The notes beneath the pieces were generated by a model, which was not told the origin of the DNA, ran no database searches, and saw only the letters and a list, made by a program, of their open reading frames with translations. Of a stretch of 64,000 nucleotides of DNA, positions 35,976 through 44,303 are shown piece after piece. Where the stretch lies: the NCBI GenBank assembly GCA_021802125.1, contig JAKAAX010000001.1, forward strand, positions 62,001-126,000. Reading direction: 5' to 3'. The stretch comes from Thermoplasmata archaeon. GTDB taxonomy: Archaea > Thermoplasmatota > Thermoplasmata > Lutacidiplasmatales > UBA184. Each line of letters starts with the position of its first letter. The first letter of the stretch is position 1. The translations under genes were made by a program, and so were the position numbers.

Positions 35976-36521
35976 TCAGCGTCGCTTGCGGAAGTTCATG
36001 TACATCCGCGAAGGGACCGGCCGGCTGGTGACCTTCCGGTACTTGGCGCTCTTCTTCGTGGCGTAGTCGGTCTCGACCTCTCCGCTGACCTCGAAATAGA
36101 TGAGCTGGCCGATGGGCATGCCCGCGTAGATCCGGACCGGGACCTTCGCGGAGATCTCCAGCGTCCAGTAGTTGCAGTACCCGACGTCCCCCTTTCCCGC
36201 CGTGGAGTGGATGTCGATCCCCAGCCGACCGACGCTGGACTTCCCTTCCAAGAACGGGACGTGTCGAAGGGTCTCGGTGTACTCCTCGGTGACCGCGAGG
36301 TAGAGCTGGTTCGGCATCAGGACGAACCCGGTCTTGGGGATGCGGAAGGTGTGGATGGGGGTGGGCTGTTTGACGTCGAGCTCCGGACGCGTGTAGGTCG
36401 CGAGCCAGGGCCCGAGGTGGACGTCGTACGAGTTGGTCCCAAGGCATTTCGGACGGTAGGGACGGACGAGGATCGTCCCCTTGCGCATCTCTTCGCGGAT
36501 CCGGCGGTCAGTGAGGATCAC
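35976..36521 (-). CDS. dcd: dCTP deaminase
   Basis: The 181-residue enzyme deaminates dCTP to dUTP in pyrimidine deoxynucleotide synthesis. It shows GTNSYDVHLG, FLEGKSSVGRLGIDIHSTAG (the conserved active-site region with the catalytic Glu/Arg environment), GDVGYCNYWTLEI and IYAGMPIGQLIYF, all standard for Dcd. The start codon is GTG. A TTAAG element about 36 nt upstream could be part of the promoter. It precedes the deacetylase gene on the same strand with a 107-bp gap. Confidence 0.92.
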   Translation of the reverse strand: MILTDRRIREEMRKGTILVRPYRPKCLGTNSYDVHLGPWLATYTRPELDVKQPTPIHTFRIPKTGFVLMPNQLYLAVTEEYTETLRHVPFLEGKSSVGRLGIDIHSTAGKGDVGYCNYWTLEISAKVPVRIYAGMPIGQLIYFEVSGEVETDYATKKSAKYRKVTSRPVPSRMYMNFRKRR

Positions 36522-36770
36522 AGGGGCGCCTCAGGGGGGGCCCAAGGCCTCCTCCACTTAAGCTGCGTGGCGGGAGCGACCGGCTCCAGCGCCCTTCCAC
36601 CTCTGGGCCGCTCGTTCCGAGAAGGGAGCCGAACTCTCCGCGCGTGTCCGTAGCGGGGAGCGGGGGTGGGACCGTCCGCCGCACGTTCGGATCGCGCGCC
36701 GTTCGCCCTCTGGGGGCGGCATTACCTTAATGTTCCTTGCCACGCTCCGCCATGCGAAGGACTATCCTAG

Positions 36771-38024
36771 ATGCAGGGTGCGGCCGGTCCAAGCGGAGGA
36801 CCTCCCGGTAGTAAGCCCGAGCAGCCCAAGCCGGGTGCGGGCGGCGAGAAGCCCGACGGCGACGAGAAAGAAGGGCCATACATCCACCTCTCGCGGCACG
36901 GTGCCGCCTGGTTGCTGGTCATCGGGTCGCTGATGATGTTCGTCTCCCTCGTCGCGCCCTGGTGGTCCTGGAGCATGGAGTCCTCCTCCCAGAGCTCCGG
37001 TCTCTACTTCTTCATCTGGGGAGTCGCTTGCTTCGGGTACTCCTGCGCCGGGTACTCGGCCACCCCGCTCAACGCCCCAACGACGCCCCAGCTCCAGGCC
37101 GGGAGCTTCCTTTCCAACCTTGGCGTCCTCTACGGCACCGCAGCGGCGATGGCCGTCGTGGCGGCCATCTTCGGGATCGTCGCCGCGGCGATCCTCTTCC
37201 GCGTGGCGCGCGGGTTCTCGACCTATCCCAAGGCCGTGGACCGGGCGGTCCTGCTCTCCTACCTTGCCGTCATGATCTCCCTCGCCACCCCGATCATGCT
37301 CGCGGTCGCCCAGACCTCGTCCTTCCGCGCGGACTTCGCCTTCCCCAACACCATGAGCCCGAACCCGGGCACGTCGTTCTACGGAACGCTGAACGGAGGG
37401 GTCTGGCAAGGGACCTCGTTCACCGGCATGACCTGGGGGCCCTCGTGGGGTTGGTTCCTCTCGATCTTCGGCGGGATCTTCTTCTTCTCCGGTGGGCTCG
37501 TCCCGCACCTGAGCCGCCACGAGGCGGTGACCCGGGTCGACCTCATCCGCCAGGGACTGCTCAAGATCCACGCCCCTCTTCGGCGCGCGCTGGCCCCGCC
37601 CGTCCGTGCACCGGGGCTCCCGGCCCCGATGGCCTATCCGGGTGCTCCCCGCGCATTGCCTCCTCCGGGCCAAGCAGGGTATCCGGCAGGCTACGGGTAC
37701 CCCGGTTACCAATCTCTCGCCCCTGGCGTAGGCTGGGCCCGAGCGCCGCCCCCGATGGTGGGTGGGGCACGACCCGTGGCAGGGATGCCCGCCCCTTACC
37801 GCCCGGCGGCGTTGCCCCCCCCGGCGGCCCGCCCGGCTCCGGTCGCTGCGCACCCCGTCCCGCTCCCCCGCCCCAACGCGCCGGGGTTCGCCGGTCGCGC
37901 GGCGGTGGCTCCCCGCCCCGCGGCGCCCGCGACCGCTGCGGCTCCCAGGGTGTGCCCCAAGTGTCTCATCCAGGTCCCTCCGCCGGCGGCTCGGTGCACC
38001 AGCTGCGGCACCTGGCTAGGCTAG
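36771..38024 (+). CDS. Polytopic membrane protein with Pro/Tyr-rich region and C-terminal zinc ribbon
   Basis: A 417-residue protein. A hydrophilic Pro/Gly/Lys-rich N-terminus of about 40 residues precedes four membrane helices (WLLVIGSLMMFVSLVAPW, AAAMAVVAAIFGIVAAAIL, LLSYLAVMISLATPIMLAV, FLSIFGGIFFFSGGLV). The C-terminal 150 residues are low complexity (Pro, Ala, Gly, Tyr; e.g. PAGYGYPGY) and end in a zinc ribbon, CPKCLIQVPPPAARCTSCG. Function unknown; the zinc ribbon plus Pro/Tyr tail recurs on the sedolisin at 39543. An A/T-rich CTTAATG element lies about 45 nt upstream. Confidence 0.8.
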   Translation: MQGAAGPSGGPPGSKPEQPKPGAGGEKPDGDEKEGPYIHLSRHGAAWLLVIGSLMMFVSLVAPWWSWSMESSSQSSGLYFFIWGVACFGYSCAGYSATPLNAPTTPQLQAGSFLSNLGVLYGTAAAMAVVAAIFGIVAAAILFRVARGFSTYPKAVDRAVLLSYLAVMISLATPIMLAVAQTSSFRADFAFPNTMSPNPGTSFYGTLNGGVWQGTSFTGMTWGPSWGWFLSIFGGIFFFSGGLVPHLSRHEAVTRVDLIRQGLLKIHAPLRRALAPPVRAPGLPAPMAYPGAPRALPPPGQAGYPAGYGYPGYQSLAPGVGWARAPPPMVGGARPVAGMPAPYRPAALPPPAARPAPVAAHPVPLPRPNAPGFAGRAAVAPRPAAPATAAAPRVCPKCLIQVPPPAARCTSCGTWLG

Positions 38025-38078
38025 GTTAGGATAGGGCGCGGACCGGGTCGGCTACCGGCCGGGCGCGGCCATCAAAGC

Positions 38079-38957
38079 CTATCCGGCCACGCGCTGGACC
38101 GCGACGGAGGCGTAGCCCACGACCTGGTCCATGGGCTCGGCGTCGCCGCTGTGCCCCTTCGCGAGGAGAAGGGCCTTCGAGGGGGTCCCTTCCAAGGCGC
38201 AGAGCAGCGCCGTCGTGGGGGCGATCCCGCACATCGAGATGTCCTCCCCCACCACCCGGTCGTAGAGCGCGCGAGGGTCCAGCCGAAGGAGCGGTTCCAA
38301 GGCGCGGTCGTCCAGACGCCGTGCTTCCCTGGGGGGGAGATAGTGAGAGAGGTCGGTCGAGGCGAGCAGCAGGACATCCCGGCCTTCCAGGACCTTCCGG
38401 AGGTGACGGCCGAGCTCCTGCAGCAGGTCAAAGTGGGTGAAGGTGACCTGCAGCGCGACCATGCGGAACGAACCCTCCGGGTAGATCGTCTGAAGGAAGG
38501 GAAGCTCCACCTCGATCGAGTGCTCCCGCAGATGGGCCTCTGGGTCCAGGTCGACCGGCCCTCCATGCGAGAGGGCCCGCACGAGCTCCAGGTCCACGGG
38601 AACCTCCCCGAGGGGGGTCCTCCAGTCCTCGTCCGAGACGGAGAAGAGGCTGCCCAGGCCGTGATGGTTCACCCCCAGGACCAGGACCGTGGATGGCACC
38701 GGTTCCTCCGCGAGGCGCGCGAAAAGGTGGGCGGCGATGGGCCCGGAGTACGGGTATCCGGCGTGGGGTGCGATGCCGGCGAGGATGCGCCGAGGCTCCT
38801 TCCCCGAGGCTTCCGGACTTCTGCCCGGCGGACGACCTGGGCCCCTCGGTCCGACGAAGCACTCCTCGATCTGGGCTCGGAGCGACCGCGCGTCCCGAGC
38901 GTAGAAGGCTCCCGCGACCGCAGGGAGTCGCACCCTGCGACGTGCTCCGGTCGCCAT
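38079..38957 (-). CDS. MEMO1-family protein (AmmeMemoRadiSam system B component)
   Basis: The 292-residue protein has the MEMO fold related to non-heme dioxygenases: RLPAVAGAFYARDARSLRAQI at the start, APHAGYPYSGPIAAHLFARL, VLVLGVNHHGLG, REHSIEVELPFLQ and STDLSHYLP carry the conserved histidines. In many prokaryotes it accompanies AMMECR1 and a radical-SAM protein, of which neither is in this window. The activity is not established. Gene ends in front of the zinc-ribbon membrane-protein gene in convergent orientation and begins 3 bp after the HIT gene ends. Confidence 0.9.
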   Translation of the reverse strand: MATGARRRVRLPAVAGAFYARDARSLRAQIEECFVGPRGPGRPPGRSPEASGKEPRRILAGIAPHAGYPYSGPIAAHLFARLAEEPVPSTVLVLGVNHHGLGSLFSVSDEDWRTPLGEVPVDLELVRALSHGGPVDLDPEAHLREHSIEVELPFLQTIYPEGSFRMVALQVTFTHFDLLQELGRHLRKVLEGRDVLLLASTDLSHYLPPREARRLDDRALEPLLRLDPRALYDRVVGEDISMCGIAPTTALLCALEGTPSKALLLAKGHSGDAEPMDQVVGYASVAVQRVAG

Positions 38958-38960
38958 CGG

Positions 38961-39398
38961 TCACCCCGGAGGAGAGGCGTCCGTGGAGAGGAGGGCCGCC
39001 AGCTCGACCGCCTCCTGGTCGGTGATCCCCCGCCGGTGACGGGGGAAGGTGGGTTGGTCCTCGTACCGGGGGATCACGTGGAAGTGAAGGTGAAAGACGA
39101 TCTGGCCCGCGAGCGCCCCCTGGTTGATCCCGATGTTGTAGTGTCGGCTCATCTTCTCGACCCGCCGGCAGACCCGCGCGAGGGTGCTCATGAGGGGGGC
39201 GTACTGATCGGGAGGCAGGTCGGTCAGTCGGTCCACGTGGGCCTTGGGGACGACGAGGGTGTGGCCTCGGCTCAGCGGGAAGATGTCCAGGAACGCGATG
39301 GTCTGTTCGTCCTCGTGCACGATCCGCGCCGGGGCCTCGTGCCTGGCGATGGAGCAGAAGATGCAGGCGCCTTGCGGGGGATCCGAGGCGGGAGGCAT
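38961..39398 (-). CDS. HIT-family nucleotide hydrolase/transferase
   Basis: A 145-residue histidine-triad protein. The signature HLHFHVIPR (pattern H-x-H-x-H) is present, preceded by FLDIFPLSRGHTLVVPKAH and IGINQGALAGQIVFH, and CIFCSIARHEAP near the start is the usual zinc-binding Cys pair. The ATG at 39398 is at the start of the conserved region; longer in-frame starts reach into the promoter of the divergent protease gene. It lies 3 bp upstream of the MEMO gene, a likely operon. Confidence 0.9.
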   Translation of the reverse strand: MPPASDPPQGACIFCSIARHEAPARIVHEDEQTIAFLDIFPLSRGHTLVVPKAHVDRLTDLPPDQYAPLMSTLARVCRRVEKMSRHYNIGINQGALAGQIVFHLHFHVIPRYEDQPTFPRHRRGITDQEAVELAALLSTDASPPG

Positions 39399-39501
39399 CT
39401 TCGATCCGGAAGCCTGAACCCTGCAAAGGAAAGACGCTTTCCCCACGGACCCGCGGACCTGGGTCAAGCGAACGGGCGGACCGTGGGGCCCCGAGCGCAG
39501 G

Positions 39502-39508
39502 CTTATCA
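39502..39508 (+). promoter_or_regulatory. TATA-like box of the sedolisin gene
   Basis: CTTATCA lies about 38 nt before the GTG at 39543, and GGAGAG at 39532-39537 provides a ribosome-binding site between them. Confidence 0.4.
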
Positions 39509-39542
39509 CCGACTTGTCCGATTGCGTGAGTGGAGAGCTCAC

Positions 39543-42086
39543 GTGAACCCGTTCGCTCGCAAGTGGCCCAGATCGGTCCTACCCGCGCTGATCCTGATCG
39601 TCCTGCTGACGCCCGTCGGGGCCTCCCACGGAGCGGCCGCCCGGACGAACGCCCTGGTAGGTCCGGTGGGGACCCTACCCTCCGGTCTCACCTTCGACTT
39701 CACGCACGCCCCAGCGGGGTCCTCGCTCCTGGGGGCCCTTCCCTCCACCCAGCCGTTGACCTTCGAGGTCGGTCTCGCGCTCTCCGACCGGAGCGGCCTG
39801 CAGCAGCTCTTGGCCGAGCAGGAGGATCCCTCCTCCGTACACTACCACCAGTTCCTGACGTCCGCCCAATTCTCCGAGCGGTACGCCCCGACCCCCGCGG
39901 AGGCGGCTCAGGTCCAGGGCTACTTCGTCGGCCATGGAGCTCAGAACGTTCAGCTGACCGGGGACCGGATGAGCATGAACTTCGTCCTCCCTGCCCGGGA
40001 CGTCCCCGCCGCGTTCGGGACCACGCTCGCCACCTACCGGTCCTCGTCGGGGGACCAGGTGTTCTACGCCCCCACGCACGCCCCGTCGCTGCCCCCGTCG
40101 ATCGCCGCGGACCTGGTGCGGGTGGACGGCCTGTCCAACGTGCACACCACCGGAGTGCAGACCTTCTACCACTCGCTAGGCTCGTTCTCGCTCCCGGGCG
40201 GATCCTCCGGTATGGCCCAGTTCCGCTCCCCGGCGAGCTACGACACCACCACCGACGGCAGCCAGCTCTTCTGGGGGACCGACTACCCCGCCGTCTACGA
40301 CGCGCAGTCGCTCATCAACGCGGGGGTGACCGGCAGCGGGTGGTCTGTGGCCACGATCCTCTGGTCGGGGTTCAACGGCACCACGAGCACCAACCTCCCG
40401 CCCTGGGACCCCGGGGCGGTCAACCAGTACCTCTCCACGACGTTCCCGCTGGCCACCGCCATACCCACCATCACGGGAGAAGCGGTCACCTTCGGGGGCA
40501 ACACCGCCCCGCCTCCGGGAGCCTACACCCAGGGTGACGACACCGGAGGGATCGAGGAGACCTCGCTGGACCTGGAGATGGTCGCCAGCACCGCCCCCGG
40601 GGCCCACGTCTACTGCTTCTACCTGCCCGGGGACTTCCTCACGGGAAACCAGGCGACGTTCTCCTCGGCCTTCGACCAGGCCCTCTCCTCCGCCCTGGCG
40701 TTCTCCTACGGGGGGAACGGGCTCGCGGCGATCTCGAACTCCTACGGGCTCTCCGACCAGAACGACAGCCTCTGGAACAACCTGGAGGCCCAGGCTGCCG
40801 CGCAAGGGGTGACCCTCCTGGTGTCCTCGGGCGACGCGGGGGACGCTCCCTCGGCGAACTCAGGCCGGCCCCAGGGAGAGTGGCCGACGTGGCCCGCGAC
40901 CGCGACGTTCCAGACGTACGGGGCCGTGGCGGTCGGAGGGACCTCCGTCGTCGCGAACGGGGTGCCGTACTCGACGGGGTACAACCCCTCCTCGGGCCTG
41001 CTTCCCCCGATGGGTTACGACGCGAACCAGATCACGGGGGTCCAGAGCCAGTCCATCTGGTACGAGAGCCTGCCCGGAGCGGGGAACACCGCGGGCAGCG
41101 AGGGTGGGATCAGCTCGGTCTACAACGAGCCCAAGTGGCAGGCGCAATCGGCCGCGCAGAGCGGCATCGAGTACGCGGCCCGGCAGCAACAGGTGAACTA
41201 CGCCCGGGCGGTGCCGGACATCTCTTCCATCGGGAACCAGACCGTCATCTTCACGGACTCCACGGGAGGAATCCAAGGCGCCCTCGTAGCGGGGACCTCG
41301 ATCGCCTGCCCGGTGTTCGCCGGCTTCGTCGTCCTGATCGACCAGCAGGACGGCAAGCAGGGCTTCCTCGACCCCCAGCTCTACTCGATCGGCGGATACT
41401 TCGAGACGCAGGCTCCGACCAGCGCGCTCGACCCCTTCGAAGGCCAGTACGACGTCACGACCGGGCACAACTGGGTCTTCAACGCCTCCGTCGGATGGGA
41501 CGCCGGGACCGGATGGGGAACTCCGGACGTCGCGCGCCTCGCCCAGGACCTCGTGAACCCCACCTACACGGGGTACGTCTACAACCCGAACGCCGTCCCC
41601 GGCCAACCGGGTTCGCTACCCTCTCCAACTCCCAGCGGGGTCCCCACGCTCTACATCGTCGCCGCGGGGCTCCTCGTGATCCTCGTGGTGATCGTCGTGG
41701 CGGTCGTGCTGGTGCGGCACAAGAGGGCCCCGGCGACCGCCGCCGGCACCGCGGCTCCCCCGAGCATGGCGGTGCAGGCGCCCTCCCCCTACTCGGTGGG
41801 CCCCCCCCACCCCGCCCCCTACGGCTACGGCGGTGGGGGCTACGGCTACGCGGCGGCCCCCCCTCCTTCGTACCCTCCCCAGACCTACGCCTACGGGACA
41901 CCCTACGGGGGCGGATACGGCGCCGCGCCCCCTCCGCAGGGCTACCCGACGCACGCCTACGCTACCCCGGCCAACACCGCCCCCCAACCGCCCCCCATGG
42001 TGGGACCCGTGTACTACTGTAGGTACTGCCGGAACCCCCGACCGTACACCAACTCCGCCTGCCCGTCGTGCGGAGGCCCGCTCTAG
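39543..42086 (+). CDS. Sedolisin (S53) protease, secreted, with zinc-ribbon cytoplasmic tail
   Basis: The 847-residue protein has a signal peptide (SVLPALILIVLLTPVGAS), a prosegment of the pro-kumamolisin type (about 50-215), and a sedolisin catalytic domain (about 230-670). Catalytic Glu and Asp are E339 and D343 in EETSLDLE, the oxyanion Asp is D431 in SSGDAGD, and the nucleophile is S586 in GTSIACP; ASVGWDAGTGWGTPD marks the calcium-binding end. A membrane helix (YIVAAGLLVILVVIVVAVVLV) and a cytoplasmic tail rich in Tyr, Pro and Gly with a terminal zinc ribbon CRYCRNPRPYTNSACPSCG follow. Sedolisins work at low pH, which suggests an acidic habitat. The GTG start has an SD-like GGAG. Confidence 0.93.
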   Translation: MNPFARKWPRSVLPALILIVLLTPVGASHGAAARTNALVGPVGTLPSGLTFDFTHAPAGSSLLGALPSTQPLTFEVGLALSDRSGLQQLLAEQEDPSSVHYHQFLTSAQFSERYAPTPAEAAQVQGYFVGHGAQNVQLTGDRMSMNFVLPARDVPAAFGTTLATYRSSSGDQVFYAPTHAPSLPPSIAADLVRVDGLSNVHTTGVQTFYHSLGSFSLPGGSSGMAQFRSPASYDTTTDGSQLFWGTDYPAVYDAQSLINAGVTGSGWSVATILWSGFNGTTSTNLPPWDPGAVNQYLSTTFPLATAIPTITGEAVTFGGNTAPPPGAYTQGDDTGGIEETSLDLEMVASTAPGAHVYCFYLPGDFLTGNQATFSSAFDQALSSALAFSYGGNGLAAISNSYGLSDQNDSLWNNLEAQAAAQGVTLLVSSGDAGDAPSANSGRPQGEWPTWPATATFQTYGAVAVGGTSVVANGVPYSTGYNPSSGLLPPMGYDANQITGVQSQSIWYESLPGAGNTAGSEGGISSVYNEPKWQAQSAAQSGIEYAARQQQVNYARAVPDISSIGNQTVIFTDSTGGIQGALVAGTSIACPVFAGFVVLIDQQDGKQGFLDPQLYSIGGYFETQAPTSALDPFEGQYDVTTGHNWVFNASVGWDAGTGWGTPDVARLAQDLVNPTYTGYVYNPNAVPGQPGSLPSPTPSGVPTLYIVAAGLLVILVVIVVAVVLVRHKRAPATAAGTAAPPSMAVQAPSPYSVGPPHPAPYGYGGGGYGYAAAPPPSYPPQTYAYGTPYGGGYGAAPPPQGYPTHAYATPANTAPQPPPMVGPVYYCRYCRNPRPYTNSACPSCGGPL

Positions 42087-42200
42087 GGTAGGCGGGCTCC
42101 GACCACCGACTCTCCCCGGCTGCGCACCGGGCAGACCATGGCCGCCGAGAGCTGCCCCGCGGTCGGCGGCCGACCGGGCTAACGGTACCTCGGGGCGATC

Positions 42201-43238
42201 CTACTCCGCCGGAAGCGGGCGCTCGCCGTTCGCCCCGGGACCATCCGCCGAGGCGGAAGTCGGGTCCGGCGGGGGCGAGGGTGTCGCACCGTCGACCGAG
42301 GGGTCCTCGGTGGGCGCCGGCGGGATCGCGCTCAGAGGAATGCCGAGCTTCTGGGCGAGGCGCTCACGGATCTTCTGCTTGTCGGTGGACTCGAGTCCGA
42401 AGTACTGCGCGAAGTAGGAGGTCGTCGTGAGCTCGAGGGTCGAGGCCTTCGGGACCGCGTGGATGAAGGAGAGGTCCTTGAGCGCCTTCACCTCGGAGTA
42501 GGCGGCCTCACCCACCATCCGGGCCAGGACGCTCTGTCGGATGGGCTGATGGAAGGCGATCAGCGCGAGCACCCTCAGGCTGTGCCCGGGGATGTCCACG
42601 GGGGTGACCGTGTGCGCGACCGGGAGATACTCCTCGCGGACCTGGAGGGCCCAGGCGTCCCCCGCCTTCCGGACCTCGAGGGAGGTGTTCCGGTTGGCGT
42701 AGGCGCGCTGGAGCTTGCGGAGGGCGCGATGAACGGCGACGTGGTCGACACCGTCGCCGAGGCTGCCCACGAGGTCGTGGACGCTCACCGGCTTGCTCGC
42801 GGCGAACAGCAAGGCTTCGACCCTCAAGGGGAGTTCGGGGGCGACGCCCTTCGGTCGGGCAGGACGGACCTCGGCAGCGGAAGGTGCTCCGCCGTCGTCC
42901 GCCTCACCCTCCTCGCTCTCCTCGTCCGCCTTCTCTTCCGCGGAGTCTCCGGACACGGCATCGGTGTCCGGACCCGCCCCCGTCGTGGTTTCGGGCCCCG
43001 TCGGGGCCCCGATACCGGGGAGGGGGGCGGGTTCGGTGGCCGCCAGGGGGGTGGCGACCTGAGTGGGCGGCGCGGCGGGGGTTGGGGCCTCGGGCGTGGT
43101 GGGGATCGACGGAGCGTCGGGCTCCGTCGCGGGGAGCTTGCTTCGGCGGGGAGCGGGGGTTGGGTGCCGGGCCGACCCGGTCGTTCCTTTCGAACGAGGA
43201 CGGGCCTTGGAGGGGGGACTGGATCTCTTCACGGGCAT
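42201..43238 (-). CDS. scpB: ScpB, condensin accessory subunit
   Basis: The 345-residue protein carries a double winged-helix ScpB domain at about 130-285 (LPLRVEALLFAASKPVSVHDLV, KAGDAWALQVREEYLPVA, SLRVLALIAFHQPIRQSVLARMVG). It is framed by a 125-residue Pro/Ala/Thr/Glu-rich N-terminus and a Pro-rich C-terminus not found in compact family members. With SMC and ScpA it forms the prokaryotic condensin that compacts and segregates chromosomes. Its start lies 4 bp after the scpA stop. Confidence 0.88.
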   Translation of the reverse strand: MPVKRSSPPSKARPRSKGTTGSARHPTPAPRRSKLPATEPDAPSIPTTPEAPTPAAPPTQVATPLAATEPAPLPGIGAPTGPETTTGAGPDTDAVSGDSAEEKADEESEEGEADDGGAPSAAEVRPARPKGVAPELPLRVEALLFAASKPVSVHDLVGSLGDGVDHVAVHRALRKLQRAYANRNTSLEVRKAGDAWALQVREEYLPVAHTVTPVDIPGHSLRVLALIAFHQPIRQSVLARMVGEAAYSEVKALKDLSFIHAVPKASTLELTTTSYFAQYFGLESTDKQKIRERLAQKLGIPLSAIPPAPTEDPSVDGATPSPPPDPTSASADGPGANGERPLPAE

Positions 43239-43242
43239 TCGA

Positions 43243-44265
43243 TCAGGCCTCCGGCGCGGCCGTCGCCGAGGTCACCGCGAGGGACCGCCCGGTCTCGAGC
43301 GGCGGGGGCGCCTCTTCTCCGTTCGGCTGCCGGACCTCCGCCTCGCGCTCGATGAGGAAGCCCGCGACGCTGAGGTCGTCCTGGCGGAGGGAGAGGACCC
43401 GCTCCTTGGCCAGGAAGAGGAGGGTGAGGAAGAGGGAGACCACACGCTCGCGGGAGGTGCCTCGCTCGAGCAGCGTCTCGAACGCGAACGGGACCCCCAC
43501 CGCATGCTGGCAGACCCGCTCCCAGGTCTCGGCGAGGTCGTGCTCGGGGACGTCCCCGTGCGCGAGGACCTCGGGGGAGGTGCGCTGCCAGGCGCGAAGG
43601 CGCTCGCGCTCCACCTGGTTGACCTGGAAGAGGCGCGCGGCCTCTTCGGCCTCGTGGAAGGCGTTGGCCAGTTCGAGCAGGCTCACCGGCCGCGTCTCGG
43701 GATGCCGCACCATCGCGTCGATCGGCATGTCCGCTCCGCGCAGGAGCGCCTCCGTCACATCGATCTGCTCGGGGGAGGACATCTCCCCCAGGTACCCCTC
43801 GTCGACGCCGCCGTCCGGCATCACGTCCTCGACGGCCGGGGGCAGGAGCTCGGACTCACGCTGGGTCAGGACCTCCTGGGACTGGAGGAGAAGGATCCTC
43901 CACGCCATGTGGATGAGCCGTCCCGCGACGGCGAAGTCCACCTCACCGTCCTGCTTCACGCGGTCCTTGTACACCTCGACAAAGCGGGTCAGGTCGATGG
44001 ACCACGGGTTGAACTGCTCGGAGAGTACCAGCTCGAAGAGGAGCGCCGTCGCCTTCTGGTAGGGGTCGTCGATGACGACGTGGACCCCTTCCCGGAGCCC
44101 GCGGACCAATTCGAGGTAGTGGTCGACGGTGTTGGCGGACTCGATCGACTCCCCGATGAGGGCCTTGTGGTAGAGCAGGTAGTCCAGGACCTGCTGGGCG
44201 GCCTCCCGTGAGACCTGCGGGGTGGCCAGGGCGAGATCATGCGCCTCCTGCGCGCTCATCGTCAT
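43243..44265 (-). CDS. scpA: ScpA kleisin subunit of condensin
   Basis: A 340-residue kleisin that bridges SMC heads. The N-terminal SMC-binding region around ATALLFELVLSEQFNPWSIDLTRFVEVYKDRV and the C-terminal winged helix near ERVVSLFLTLLFLAKERVLSLRQDDLSVAGFLIE are recognisable. The ATG at 44265 has AAGGAG directly before it. It is between smc and scpB in one transcript, the usual archaeal condensin order smc-scpA-scpB. Confidence 0.9.
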   Translation of the reverse strand: MTMSAQEAHDLALATPQVSREAAQQVLDYLLYHKALIGESIESANTVDHYLELVRGLREGVHVVIDDPYQKATALLFELVLSEQFNPWSIDLTRFVEVYKDRVKQDGEVDFAVAGRLIHMAWRILLLQSQEVLTQRESELLPPAVEDVMPDGGVDEGYLGEMSSPEQIDVTEALLRGADMPIDAMVRHPETRPVSLLELANAFHEAEEAARLFQVNQVERERLRAWQRTSPEVLAHGDVPEHDLAETWERVCQHAVGVPFAFETLLERGTSRERVVSLFLTLLFLAKERVLSLRQDDLSVAGFLIEREAEVRQPNGEEAPPPLETGRSLAVTSATAAPEA

Positions 44266-44303
44266 GTTCTAGCTCCTTCGACCTTCTCCGACCCGGGACG
44301 CTC